Of a stretch of DNA of 64,000 nucleotides, positions 30,462 to 41,500 are shown piece by piece. Every line of letters starts with the position of its first letter. The first letter of the stretch is position 1. Position numbers and translations under genes: made by a program. Source of the stretch: Stictocephala bisonia (Eukaryota > Arthropoda > Insecta > Hemiptera > Membracidae); assembly GCA_035578905.1 (NCBI GenBank), contig JAQJVL010000175.1, forward strand, positions 186,001-250,000, in the 5' to 3' direction. A model generated the notes under the pieces. The model saw only the letters and a program-made list of their open reading frames with translations, had not been told where the DNA came from and made no database searches.

Positions 30462-31082
30462 TTATTTTCTTTTCGGTATATACACATAGTTGTAAGGTTC
30501 ATTTGGAAATATTGAAGCTCTAAACCTCATCTCATCAGGTGTTGATTGTTTCATATCCAGTAACAAATAACCGTGAGGTTGTTGTGTTGCATCGCCAAAA
30601 GCTTCTTGTATGAATTTTGGATTTTCAGGGTACACTTGTTGGGCTAAATGTCTAATTTGAGCCTTATCCCTCGGGTTTTTGAAACAAACTATATAGTGAG
30701 TATTGAGGGATATGTCTCGTTGACCCTTGCCTTGATGGAATAGGTTTTGAGTTATAAAAAACACACTTATATTTCTATGATGACAACCTTTAGTGAATAG
30801 ATCAACCACTCTACCATCCGATTCACATATTAAGTCGTCTATAATAACAAGATTTGGTTTCGACCCATCAAAATCACTCATGTCTGGTATACCTTCTTTA
30901 AAAATCACATTGTTTATGTTATATCCAGGCTGCCACTCGGAATAATGCCAATACACATTTTCAAACTGGACATTACACATTTCCTTAATATTATCAATGA
31001 ATCTCATCACGAAGTGAGATTTACCACAACCAGAAGGACCAGCCACTATGGCTGAAAATGGATGTTTCCATCTCGGATCCAT
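30462..31082 (-). CDS. Polinton packaging-type ATPase (copy B)
   Basis: A 206-residue frame starting MDPRWKHPFSAIVAGPSG at 31082; an open upstream extension of 26 codons to 31160 is not shared with copy A and is likely untranslated. Walker A GPSGCGKSH and Walker B NLVIIDDLI are intact. About eight substitutions separate it from 18072-18692, with no frame damage in either copy. The next gene upstream (31189) is in the same direction. Confidence 0.92.
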   Translation of the reverse strand: MDPRWKHPFSAIVAGPSGCGKSHFVMRFIDNIKEMCNVQFENVYWHYSEWQPGYNINNVIFKEGIPDMSDFDGSKPNLVIIDDLICESDGRVVDLFTKGCHHRNISVFFITQNLFHQGKGQRDISLNTHYIVCFKNPRDKAQIRHLAQQVYPENPKFIQEAFGDATQQPHGYLLLDMKQSTPDEMRFRASIFPNEPYNYVYIPKRK

Positions 31083-31188
31083 ACTTAATAATAATTTTGT
31101 TTTACACATTAACTTCATTTTATATACATAGGGAAGAATGTTTAGTAAAATAAAAATCAAATAATATGTAATTTAAACCAATCTTTTA

Positions 31189-31662
31189 TTAAATAAATTC
31201 AATATTGTTGTTAAAGCCAGTATATCTTATCTGCAACCGCTCTCCATCAGCGTTGTTGTTGTACTCCTCAATCGTCTGGTCGGTGAATACTCCATTATAC
31301 CTCTTAGGCAGGTATACTCGAAGGAAGAACTCGTCTCCGATTAACCCCTCCAAGATGACTGCAATCGTAGGACCATATCTGGTGACTGCTCGCTTGAACG
31401 ATGTGATCCTGTAGTTGAACCCAGGCCACAACTCCGATACTCTTGTGTACTGAGGTGCCCTGCAGTTGTTGAGTTCAGCTCGAAGAGTGTTCATGGTGTG
31501 GTTGCTCTCAGAGGGATCCAAAGCCGGGGGATGAAGTGATGACTCTAACAGCTTACATCCTAGGTTTTTATACACGGGTTTGTCGCCTTGGGGGAGTATG
31601 TGATAAACAACTTTCACTGTTAACCTGGTAAAAGGTGTTTGCTGCTTACTTGATATTTTCAT
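31189..31662 (-). CDS. Right-end small Polinton protein, OB-like pattern, unknown function
   Basis: Open for 157 codons from 31662, but the likely start is ATG 31494, giving about 101 residues. The upstream part has a stop in copy A, and the TATA-like element at about 31672-31680 would place transcription start inside it. The core reads RVSELWPGFNYRITSFKR, then TRYGPTIAVILEG and FFLRVYLPKRYN. These alternating strands with YG and YLP turns resemble an OB-fold single-strand DNA-binding domain, which would fit a replication accessory protein. This is a by-eye proposal. It is the first gene read from the right terminal repeat. Confidence 0.6.
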   Translation of the reverse strand: MKISSKQQTPFTRLTVKVVYHILPQGDKPVYKNLGCKLLESSLHPPALDPSESNHTMNTLRAELNNCRAPQYTRVSELWPGFNYRITSFKRAVTRYGPTIAVILEGLIGDEFFLRVYLPKRYNGVFTDQTIEEYNNNADGERLQIRYTGFNNNIEFI

Positions 31663-31679
31663 CGTGTATTTGTACCCGT

Positions 31680-31815
31680 GAGGTATTTGTTATTTAAGCT
31701 GTTTACTGCAAGCGAACATACTTTCACCAGGATTAGTTTTTACCTACCCACCCACTCACCCACCCAACCTGCCTAGTTTTGCAATGTTTTGATAAAATAT
31801 GGAATATCAGCGCAT

Positions 31816-31869
<54 letters not shown>

Positions 31870-31900
31870 ACCCGTGCCTTCACCCACCCACCACATAGTT
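31680..31900. repeat. Right terminal inverted repeat of Polinton copy B
   Basis: Contains ACTTTCACCAGG, CACCCACTCACCCACCCA, CGCATGC, and after an A-run, CACCCGTGCCTTCACCCACC. Each has an inverted counterpart at 20640-21200. The identity looks moderate, about 70 percent by eye in the inner part. Confidence 0.72.
31819..31867. repeat. Poly-A run, about 49 bases
   Basis: Directly visible homopolymer inside the right terminal repeat. The corresponding left site has only about eight T. It may be an expansion or an assembly artefact. Confidence 0.9.
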
Positions 31901-33019
31901 ACACAATGTACATGCTGAAGCTAGTTCAGAACATATACAGTATTAGAACAAGATTTTGAACTGTAAGTAGACTCATAAAATATAGTATCTATAAAAAGAT
32001 GTTCAAGTGGGTTAAGTCAGGAACTACTTAAATATAAAATAATGTTGAATCTGTTCCGGCACTTGTCATTGTTGGTTCATATGTATCATCTATATGTTTC
32101 TGTAATCAACGTATATTACCGTAAAATATAATGGCATGGGCTGAGTTAGTACAATCCTTTCCCTCCTCCAACAGAAAAAGTATGTTCTTTTAAAAGATAA
32201 TAAATAATAAGTATGGAATAAAGAATTAGTGAATAAATAAAAATGTATGTTCAGCTTGCTTAGATTATGAAACTAAATTAATGATTTCATATACAAACTA
32301 CGTGTAAAAGAATATTTTTTTCTTTATTAGATAGTATAATAAAATTTTCAAATTTATACTTTTGTCCTGACACTTTCATACACAATCTGTAGACACTGAA
32401 GATCGCACCACATCGGCGTCAGTCTTATAACAGTAATCGCAGATACATCACAGTACACCGATTGCTCATTTCTATGAAATGCAATGTCTAGTTGATTTCT
32501 TTAATTTGTGGGCTGTCTGCTTTACAACGGGACGAGAAAAATAGTGGATCAAGTGTGGTCATAGGCCAGTCCACAGAATTGCCTTCACTAAAGGATGAAT
32601 GGTTGGTAGTTAACAATGGTCAATTAGTACCTGCATTAATTTTAGTGTCCCAATCTTAACTTCCGAGTCCCAGAAAATGCTTCCAGTCAAGGCCAGGATT
32701 GTAACCTGCGCTATCTGTTCACAGACCTGATGTCTTAGGTCATCGCTCTCCAAACTTTACCCTTCATCATCAAATAAATGCCAAACCCCTTGATATTTAC
32801 TTTTTAGTTCATATTTACTTTTTACCCCTTGATATTTACTTGATTGTAAAATTAAAATATTGCTCAATGTTTTATATTTAGTATTTACTTTAGTATTTAA
32901 ATTTATTTCATACTACAACAAATATTTATAGTTGAGCTTTAGAAACTTTATTGATTGCAGTGATTATACGGCTACAGGAAGATTCTCACACAAGTTTAAA
33001 GGTCCTCCATGTGCACTTG
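31901..33019. other. Unannotated stretch right of the Polinton
   Basis: AT-rich DNA with no supportable gene, repeat family or RNA. A short phrase TTACTTTTTACCCCTTGATATT-like duplicates near 32790-32840. Confidence 0.4.
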
Positions 33020-33720
33020 TTGCAACTCGAGCATCCTTTTATGGGACCTGGTTGTAATAGTTGCAACTCGAGCACCTTTTATGGGGCCAGGTTGTAATAG
33101 TTGCAACTCGAGCATCCTTTTATGGGACCTGGTTGTAATAGTTGCAACTCGAGCATCCTTTTATGGGACCTGGTTGTAATAGTTGCAACTCGAGCATCCT
33201 TTTATGGGACCTGGTTGTAATAGTTTCAACTAGAGCATCCTTTTATGGAACCTGGTTGTAATAGTTGCAACTCGGGCATCCTTTTATGGGACCTGGTTGT
33301 AATAATCGCAACTCGAGTATTCTTTTATGAGACTTGGTTGTAATAGTTGCAACTCGAGCATCCTTTTATGGGACCTGGTTGTAATAGTTTCAACTAGAGC
33401 ATCCTTTTATGGGACCTGGTTGTAATAATCGCAACTCGAGCATTCTTTTATGGGACTTGGTTGTAATAGTTGCAACGCATCCTTTAATGGGACCTGGTTG
33501 TAATAGTTTCAACTAGAGCATCCTTTTATGGAACCTGGTTGTAATAGTTTCAACTAGAGCATCCTTTTATGGGACCTGGTTGTAATAATCGCAACTCGAG
33601 CATTCTTTTATGGGACTTGGTTGTAATAGTTGCAACGCATCCTTTAATGCGACCTGGTTGTAATAGTTTCAACTAGAGAATCCTTTTATGGCACCTGGTT
33701 GTAATAGTCGCAACTCGAGC
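33020..33720. repeat. 41-bp minisatellite, about 17 copies
   Basis: The unit starts GTTGCAACTCGAGCATCC and continues TTTTATGGGACCTGGTTGTAATA. Variants alternate CTCGAG with CTAGAG and GTTGC with ATCGC; two units lack a few bases (CAACGCATCC). No spacer-like unique sequences occur, so it is not CRISPR-like. Confidence 0.95.
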
Positions 33721-33724
33721 ACGC

Positions 33725-36700
33725 ACAAATTGAATACTGTACTCTCTTTGTCTTCCATCCATATGGCAACTCCACATGTATGAACCTGCATTTTGTGCGT
33801 TTAAGCCAAGTGAATAAAGCGCAATAGTTTTTCCTGTATCATGAGCAATCTGTTTATAGCATATCTGTAGCTGAGGCTACTATTTACACGTAAATCTTTT
33901 TTAAAGGAACACGAAGAAAATAAATAAATACCTTTTCTATCTACTTTTGTTTAAAGGGCTTATTTTAGTTAAAATGCAACTTAGTAAACAAATAAGCAAA
34001 TTTGTCACGGTTGTTCACAATAACCAAAAGAATTGAAAATTTTAACGCTCTTCTTTACAGTAAATATATGTAAATGATAAAAAACATAATAAATTACCAA
34101 ATAGATCAATTATATTAAACTATTCTGCTCTAATTTGACTTTTATTTTTTTTTATTTTTTTTTATTTTTATTTTATTTTCAAGTTGATATCAGGTCATTC
34201 CCCTAAACTTACTCAACTTAACTCGTTTCACAATACATAACACACAAACGTTTCATGAGGTAATATTTTTATTATTACATTAATTATATGAAATAAAATA
34301 CTCACTATTGTATTCATGAGAGGAAAATAAAGTAAATCTAAAAACAATCACCTTTTTTGCGGACAGCTTGTATCAACCCTCAAGTTTAGGAACCTTTCTG
34401 TCAGTCATTGGAAAATCAAATATCACACTACATTTTTCTACATTTCAGTTTTATATTTTTAATTGAGGGTGGCCCCATTAAAACATTTTACACTTTATCA
34501 TTAACTCACAGCTGTCCTGAAAGTCTGGCAAATTGTTCAGTAAAAGTTATTCCTTATGTTACGACTGAAATATTTTACAATATATACTTCAGTCTACAGT
34601 CGCTAGTTATTACTTGTTGCTTCATGGGCACATTGAATGTTCCAAGCTGGAAAGTTAAAGTTCAGTATTAGTATTTTAAACTACTCTACATTCGTTGAAC
34701 TAAGGTAAAAGCACAAGCACTCTACAAGTTTATAACAATAGACCATTTTTAAATTGGTGGCTGTTTATTATGTTAAATTTAATTAGAAAATGAGCAAGTT
34801 TTAAAGATATATTGCAAATCCGAATTTTTGTAATTAATCTAATGATACTAAAATAAGTAAAGTTATTTACCTTAAATCCATATTCGTTGTTTGCTAAACT
34901 ATCTTGTATAGAAAATAATATTTTATCAATATTAAATCCAATGACATTTTAAGTGTTATGAAATCAGCTGTTCTTAGTAATAATCCGTAAATGGTAAATG
35001 TGTGGGGATGTTGAGGGAGGGTTGCCATACGTCCGTATTTTGTACGGACGGTTTGTATTTTAGTTCTTTGTCCGTGTCCGTACAAAGAAAAAACCAGAAT
35101 AATATTACTGTATTTATTGTTCTTTAAGTATTAAAAATATATTTTAAATATTATTATTGTAAAAAAAGACAAACATGTATTACTATTTCTTTGGGCAATC
35201 GACAACTGTGAGGGGTTACTATGCACAATTGTACTATCACTCACTTCCCTCATCTTAAAAAAAGAATTTTTTTTCAAATCTTGAACTTGGCCGAAAATAA
35301 GTATGAATATTTTGAATGAGTGTTGGAGTTAGTTGAATGTTGGAGTTTTGAATGAGTGTTGGAGTTAGTTGAATGTTGGAGTTTTGAATGAGTGTTGGAG
35401 TTAGTTGAATGTTGGAGTTTTGAATGAGAGTCAAAGTACCATAATTCTTTCACTAACCGGGACTTTGGCAAGAGTTATGAAAAATATCTGGACAACCAAT
35501 TTGAATAGATTTTTAGTGGTGAAGGTCGAAGCTATTCTAAGCATCAAAGTTAACAGTGAAATGTAATATACTGAATTTGTTCAAGCCATTAAAAACAATG
35601 GTTCTTTACTTGGAAAATCTCTTTAGAAGAATATAACTGGTTTCAGCATTCAGCCAGTAGAACTGAACTAGTACAAGTGATACCTAAAACTGTCATAGAT
35701 ATGAAGGATATTTATGACAATTTATTGAGTTCAACTAACTTAACTTAAACTTTAAGAAAAATGTTTTTAAGTATAAAAAATGTTTGTTAGTATTGTGTTA
35801 CTATGAAATCTTAAAATAAATTATATATGTAATATTAATATTAAATAACACAATGTTCATATAATTTTCCTAATTTAACAACTCAAATCGCATATCATCA
35901 AATTCATATAAGATAGTTCACAAAATCCTCAACCCCCCCCCCCCCAGACCCACATGTACATTTTGGTGTCCGTATTTGACTATGAAAATTTATGGCAACG
36001 CTATGACACAGCTAGTTCTAGCGTTCCTTGTCAGAGCGTGTTCTCTAAAAAGGTGGCAACTGTTTTACAGTTGATTAGAAATAACATGTGACTTAAAGTT
36101 AATAGTTTCACACCAAAACATTGTTAGAAGGTAGAGAAATGAAACTGGTCGGTAGAATTTACTCCAGGAGATGTTATAATTCAGGTGAATGGCATTTCAA
36201 CTAGTTCTCGATTTTTAACTTTGTCCCTTATGCGTCTGCATAGAGAAAGTATTGTAATCATCCAAAACAAGTTTTTTTACAAGTTGGTCTAAAATCCATT
36301 TTAGGCCTCCCTGTACCCAAAAAGTGTTTTTTTTTTTTTTTAACATTTTTGGCGTCTGTTCGTATGTGTGTCTGTTTGTGTGTATGTGCACTTCGCTGCA
36401 GAACAAACGGATGGATAGATTTTTATGAAATTTGGTATGTAGGTGTATTTAGCCAATATCTCTAGACGGGGTTTTCACTTTTTTTAAATTTAGTTTTTTT
36501 TTTTTATTTTTATGGGCAAATAACATACAAAAATGACTAAGGATTTTGATTAAATTTTCAGGAAAGGTGTGAATTAAAATTGAAAATATTTTTAAAAAAA
36601 AAAACCCTCATGTCCCTAACTTGTTATAACATTTCTTCAACGGGTACAAATATTTAAAAATGCAATTTTCAAGGTTTCCCCTAATAATTTTGATTAAATG

Positions 36701-38081
36701 TTTAGTGAAGAAGCAAATTACAAGTAAATATATTTTAGTTACCGGCCCACTAAGTTGGGGCTAGCCACAACTCAAGCTGTTGAAGGTTGTTTACATAAAA
36801 TCTGACTTTGTGATTAATTGAACTGCTGTTTTTGAAGTTTATTATTTTTTAATACTTTTATTTAAATAAAATAAGTGTTTCGTCTGTACATTCCTTATAC
36901 ATGTAATTAATTGAACATCTGTTCTTATTGTATGTTTTTTAAATAACTGACATAACAAAGGGAAAGGGAGAAAGTTTGTGCCAGTTACTGGTACCATTTA
37001 TTTTAAAATCTATGATATTTTTGTATGTTGTTCATTTCCATTATTTCAGCTTCTAAACATTATGTTAATTTTATAAATATAATGCATGATTTTAAGCAAC
37101 ATAAATCCGTAAAACGCATAAACAGAATGTAATGCAAGTTTTCCAAGAGAGTAAATCAGGAACCACATGACACTTACTAATGAAATAAGGTTAACACTTT
37201 GGTCGCAAATCATTTTTGATTAGAATTAATGAACAATAAACGTTAAATTTTTGCATACTGAAGTACAACTGTCCAGCTTAACATTATTGATCACACATCC
37301 TTATTTCCATATATCGATGGAAAACAGGATCAAATATTTAAATTGTGTTAGTACTTACCTAGGAATAATTTTTACTGAATAATTCCAGAGTTCCGTGAGG
37401 TACTTTAGTAACAATGTACTCATGGAGTATCTTAAATATATAAAACTTTGAGTAGTTGTTCTATTCTCAAATTCATAAGAGAAAAAAAGGTTTCATTTTT
37501 TGCTGAAAGATTCTCAAAGCGTAGCACAGCATTGTAACTGATAACATAATTTTATTTAAATCGAGAAAAATATTGAATGAGTCTGCAAAAGAGAGTTAGC
37601 TGAAAGAATCTTACATCATTTGGTTAGATAGCAGATATTTTTTAACGTTTTTGAAACAGTCGATAAATAACATTTTTTAGAGCTGATAATTGGTATATTA
37701 ATGATAAGGAAGCTCAGAAACTGAGCATTTTCGTTTTTGATATCTGTACACAACATTTGAGAAATAACTTGTTCAGTAATATGAATTCATAAAAATAATA
37801 TTTATAACGACTAAAGATTTTTTAAATACTATATGGTACCATAAAATACAATTTTACTATATTTTAAAATGATATCACATTTATGTATTCTAAATTTGAA
37901 ATAGGCCTAGACAGTTCACTTTATCTTTGGATCTGAACAGTAAGTTCAGCTTGCTTACTAGATACTTGAATCTTCCATCTTAGGAAATCCAATCACTTTT
38001 TGAAGAGTGTTTATATACAAAGTTAATATACTTAGAATAAGTATTTCAGCCATTACACATTTGGAATGAAATATATTTGAG
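33725..38081. other. Gene-poor stretch with small repeats
   Basis: No coding gene is supported. Visible items: a T-rich tract (34143-34180), a pair of 'tccgta' related flanks near 35030-35090 and 35965, a 36-bp tandem repeat (35313-35425), a C-run (35933-35945), and a segment near 36350-36460 with the phrase GAACAAACGGATGGATAGAT followed by TTTTATGAAATTTGGTATGT, typical of dispersed invertebrate repeats. Confidence 0.5.
35313..35425. repeat. 36-bp tandem repeat, three copies
   Basis: GAATGAGTGTTGGAGTTAG then TTGAATGTTGGAGTTTT, repeated three times with no indels. Confidence 0.93.
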
Positions 38082-38210
38082 CCACATCGAGAGAAGCGTG
38101 TCCCTCAAGGATTGTATAGCAAGTGGCAACTCGGGGTTTTAGCCACATCGAGGGTAGCATGTCCCTCAAGGATTGTATAACAAGTAGGTAGTGGCAACTC
38201 GGGGCTTGAC
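38082..38210. repeat. Direct duplication just after the LCCH3-like stop codon
   Basis: GCCACATCGAG...GTGTCCCTCAAGGATTGTATA and GTGGCAACTCGGGG occur twice (38082-38138 and 38142-38212). It lies in the presumed 3' untranslated region. Confidence 0.85.
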
Positions 38211-38243
38211 TGTTCATTTTTAACTGCAAGACTCACTGGACCC

Positions 38244-38541
38244 TCATACCACATAAAACACCCAATACACTGAGTTGAAGATAAGAAATGACACTGGAAA
38301 AACAACACGGGAATACTTGTCGATGATGTTAACATCTTTGATCTTCGGCATGGAAGCTTTGATGACTGAGGCCCCTCGTCTGAATGCATGGAGAAGACGG
38401 GGTTTGGCAGGCCCCCCTCGAGTGTTGCGTAGCCGAAGGCCGGGCCGGGAGGCAGGGAACGTGTAACCTGAACGGCTCATGCGGAAACTTGGAGGAAATT
38501 TTGCCGGGTCCTCCAAAACCATTCCAGATGAAGTTGAAAAC
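38244..38541 (-). CDS. Lcch3: LCCH3-like last exon (loop end, TM4, stop)
   Basis: 298 bp including the TGA stop. Acceptor ATTTTCAG|GTTTTCAA. Encodes a basic, arginine-rich loop end ([12 protein letters not shown]...), then [20 protein letters not shown] and the TM4 tail ending WVFYVV. Confidence 0.94.
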
Positions 38542-41500
38542 CTGAAAATATAATAGGTTGGAATATAATAGATTTGTTTATGAATCAATTTACACCTAAA
38601 GCAGTCAAGAAAATACATTCAATTGTATTTTGTGACTTTAATTGACCTGTTTAATGAAAGCTCATACAGTCTGAAACTGTTAATATATCAAGCTCACATA
38701 AAATAAAACGTGTGACTAGCTAATATATTGACTGTGATATTACTAATGTACTCTCTGATAATACTGCATATGTATTTGTGGTGTTAGCCACTAAAGTGAT
38801 ATTGAAGTATTTAATAATACCATATCTTTTGAATTTTATTATTGATATTTGTTTTGGCTTTGAGCTTGATAGCTTGAAGCTTGTTGTGATTTCAAGAATC
38901 AAATATACTTACATTATTTACAAGTATTTAATAATCTTATTTTTATAAAGTAAATAACCTCTTTTAGTGTCAGAAGTAAAGAAAGTAAGAGTATCATGCC
39001 CAGATTTCGTAAACTTCGTCGACAGTGTTCTCATTATAATCTCAATCCAGAAAATGTTGAACGTGATCAGAGAGCAAACTTGCCTGAAACCTGCAGTAGA
39101 ACTTACACATTCACAACATTACCATTTGAGAACTATTTTGGCGGTTTGTCAAACAGAAATTGGAATTCCCGGTTGCGAATATTCGAACAATACAGATTAA
39201 TTTCAAAACTCATTTACGAACCAGATAATGTTCAGGTTAGTGTTTTGTTGTTAAACATAGGGAATGGAGCAGATGATATCTATAACTTCAATCTTCAGAA
39301 TCCACATTATAATGTTGTCATACAACATTTCAAGTCTTTTTTTGCAAAAGCTGTTAATGTTATTTATGAACGTGCGAAATTTAACAAAATATCACAGTTA
39401 AATGGTGAATCTGCAGAGGATTTTGTACTTAGCTTATACACTATAGTAAAGACATGTAACTTTTTACGCTGAAAGATGGAAAGTTAAGGGATAGATTGGT
39501 TGTTGGTGTAAGAGATTCGTAACTTTCAGAATCCTTGCAAATGGATCCAACTTTAACTTTACAATCTGTTATTGATGAAATTAAATTACACGAGTCTGTA
39601 AAGTCACATCCAGCCAATGTTGCATCAGATCTTACATCAGATATTGACGTTGATACGCTTGTTGTAACTAAAGCGAACCACTCTGGCATTCGTAAAAGCA
39701 ATAGTAAGCTGTTCGTTTGCTAGAGATGTGGTGGTAAGTTATATCATAGATTCGATTATTGTAAGGCAAAAAGTGCAAAGTATAAGTGTTGTAAGATTAC
39801 TGGACATTTTGAGTCATGTTGAAAAATGAAACAAACAAAGTAAAATACTTCTAGAACTGGGCCATGAACCAAAACATAATGCAGAACACGGGTTTTTAGA
39901 AACAATTAAATGTCAGTTCCTTCAAGTTAGTAGCGAGTCCTTTATCCCTCCACTGATGGTAGAAGTAACTGTTCTGTGACAACCACTGAATTTTAAAGTT
40001 GGTACTGGGGCTCATATATCTTGCATACCAGAAGTGTTTGGATGGCAATGCCCAATAAGCCAAAATTGAAAAAAATGTCGGGAATAATTGAACATGCAGG
40101 GATATTACAGTTATTACGTTTTGGCTCGTTCTTGACAACCTTAAACTTTGAAGATCTATTTTGCAAAGAAGACATATATGACATCAAATACCTATAACAA
40201 CCCTTACTGGGTCAGCTATCAGCTCTTTGTCACTGCTTTCTTTTAATTCTCCTAAACTAACTACTATATTCACTAATGTAGAACTCTCTGTTAATCAAAT
40301 AGGCAAAGAATTTCAAAGTTTGTTTTCACACAAGTCAATCAATACCTTTGGTAGGCAAGCCTTATGCTACAAAGCTCAGACAAGATGCAGCTCCATATGT
40401 TATGGCCGCTCCTAGACGTTTGCCTTTAGCTCTCTATGATAAAGTGAGGTATGAGGTCAATAATATGCGTCATTGCTGAGGTCATTAAAGCAACCGTTTT
40501 CCAATTGTGGTTGCTAAAAAATGATGAATCAGTAAGGCTGTGTATCGATTTTAATAAGCTTAACGAACATGTTATCAGAGAACGGTTTATATTTCCAACA
40601 ACTGAAGAAACTCTTGCCAAAATTGGAAATGTACAGTTTTTTTTCTAAATTAGATGCTTGAATGGGGTTTTGGCAAATACCTTTGGCTGAGGAGTTGTAA
40701 ACTGACTACCTTTATCCTCCTTTCGGGAGGCATTTCTTCAAAAGTTTGCCTTTTGGTGTATACTCAGCACCTGAGCATTATCAAAGAAGGCTAGTTAACA
40801 TTCTTTCTGGACTTAATAGTTGCATAAGTAAGATGGATGACATACTATTTTTGCAGAATGTAAAGAAGAACATGATTTTCGTCTAAATGCTGTCTTAAAT
40901 CGTTTGCTGGAAGACAATGTTACTCTGAATGAAAATAAATGTGAAATAGGCAGAAGACAAGTAAGTTTTTTAGGACACACTATATCAGGTGCTGGGATAG
41001 GAATTGATCCGACAAAAGTAAAAGTGATATTAGATTTGCCTCCACCAAAAAATAAAAGTGAAGTCCAAAGCCTTATAGGGATGTTTCAGTATGTTATTAA
41101 GGTCGTGGATCATCTGGCATTCTACGTCCACTCACACAGCTTCTGAAAAACAAAGTTGAATTCATATAGAACGAAGATCAACAACAAGCATTTGCAACAT
41201 TTAAGCTGGCTCTTACTTTACTACCTGTTCTTAAAGCTTTTGATGTAAACGATGAAACTAGACTCTCGGCTGCAGCATCATCTTTTGCGCTTGGCGCTGT
41301 TTTGGAACAACGCTGTAGTAATACAGAATCATTTCGTCCAGTTTGTTATATATCTAGGTCCTTATTACCAGCTGAAGTAGGCTACGCCCAGATTGAAAAG
41401 GAGGCTTTGGCCATTTTCTGGGCTTGTGAAAGGTTGAACATGTATCTTAAGGGGCCAAGGTTCCATATCTTGACAGAGCAAAAACCTTTAACATCAATCT

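Larger units (their letters stand above)
20640..31900. mobile_element. Polinton/Maverick (adintovirus-like) element, copy B, internally deleted
   Basis: Bounded by inverted, diverged G/T-rich termini (left 20640-21250, right about 31680-31900). It holds the diagnostic Polinton set: family B polymerase, retroviral-type integrase with chromodomain, packaging ATPase and capsid genes. The polymerase runs rightward and all other genes leftward, meeting at 26476-26490 where both convergent genes are truncated. At about 11.3 kb it is shorter than typical 15-20 kb elements. The protease and most of polymerase and major capsid are absent. No target duplication could be fixed because the outermost ends are low-complexity. 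Confidence 0.9.

Noticed and set aside
30462..31160. Longer ATPase start at 31160
   Set aside because: The extra 26 residues are hydrophobic AT-rich sequence not conserved in copy A; the Met at 31082 matches copy A's start.
33020..33720. Regular repeats that could be taken for a CRISPR array
   Set aside because: Units are directly adjacent with no unique spacers, and the sequence is eukaryotic.
35274..35471. Open frame with NTHSKLQHSTNS repeats
   Set aside because: A by-product of the 36-bp tandem repeat; no independent support.
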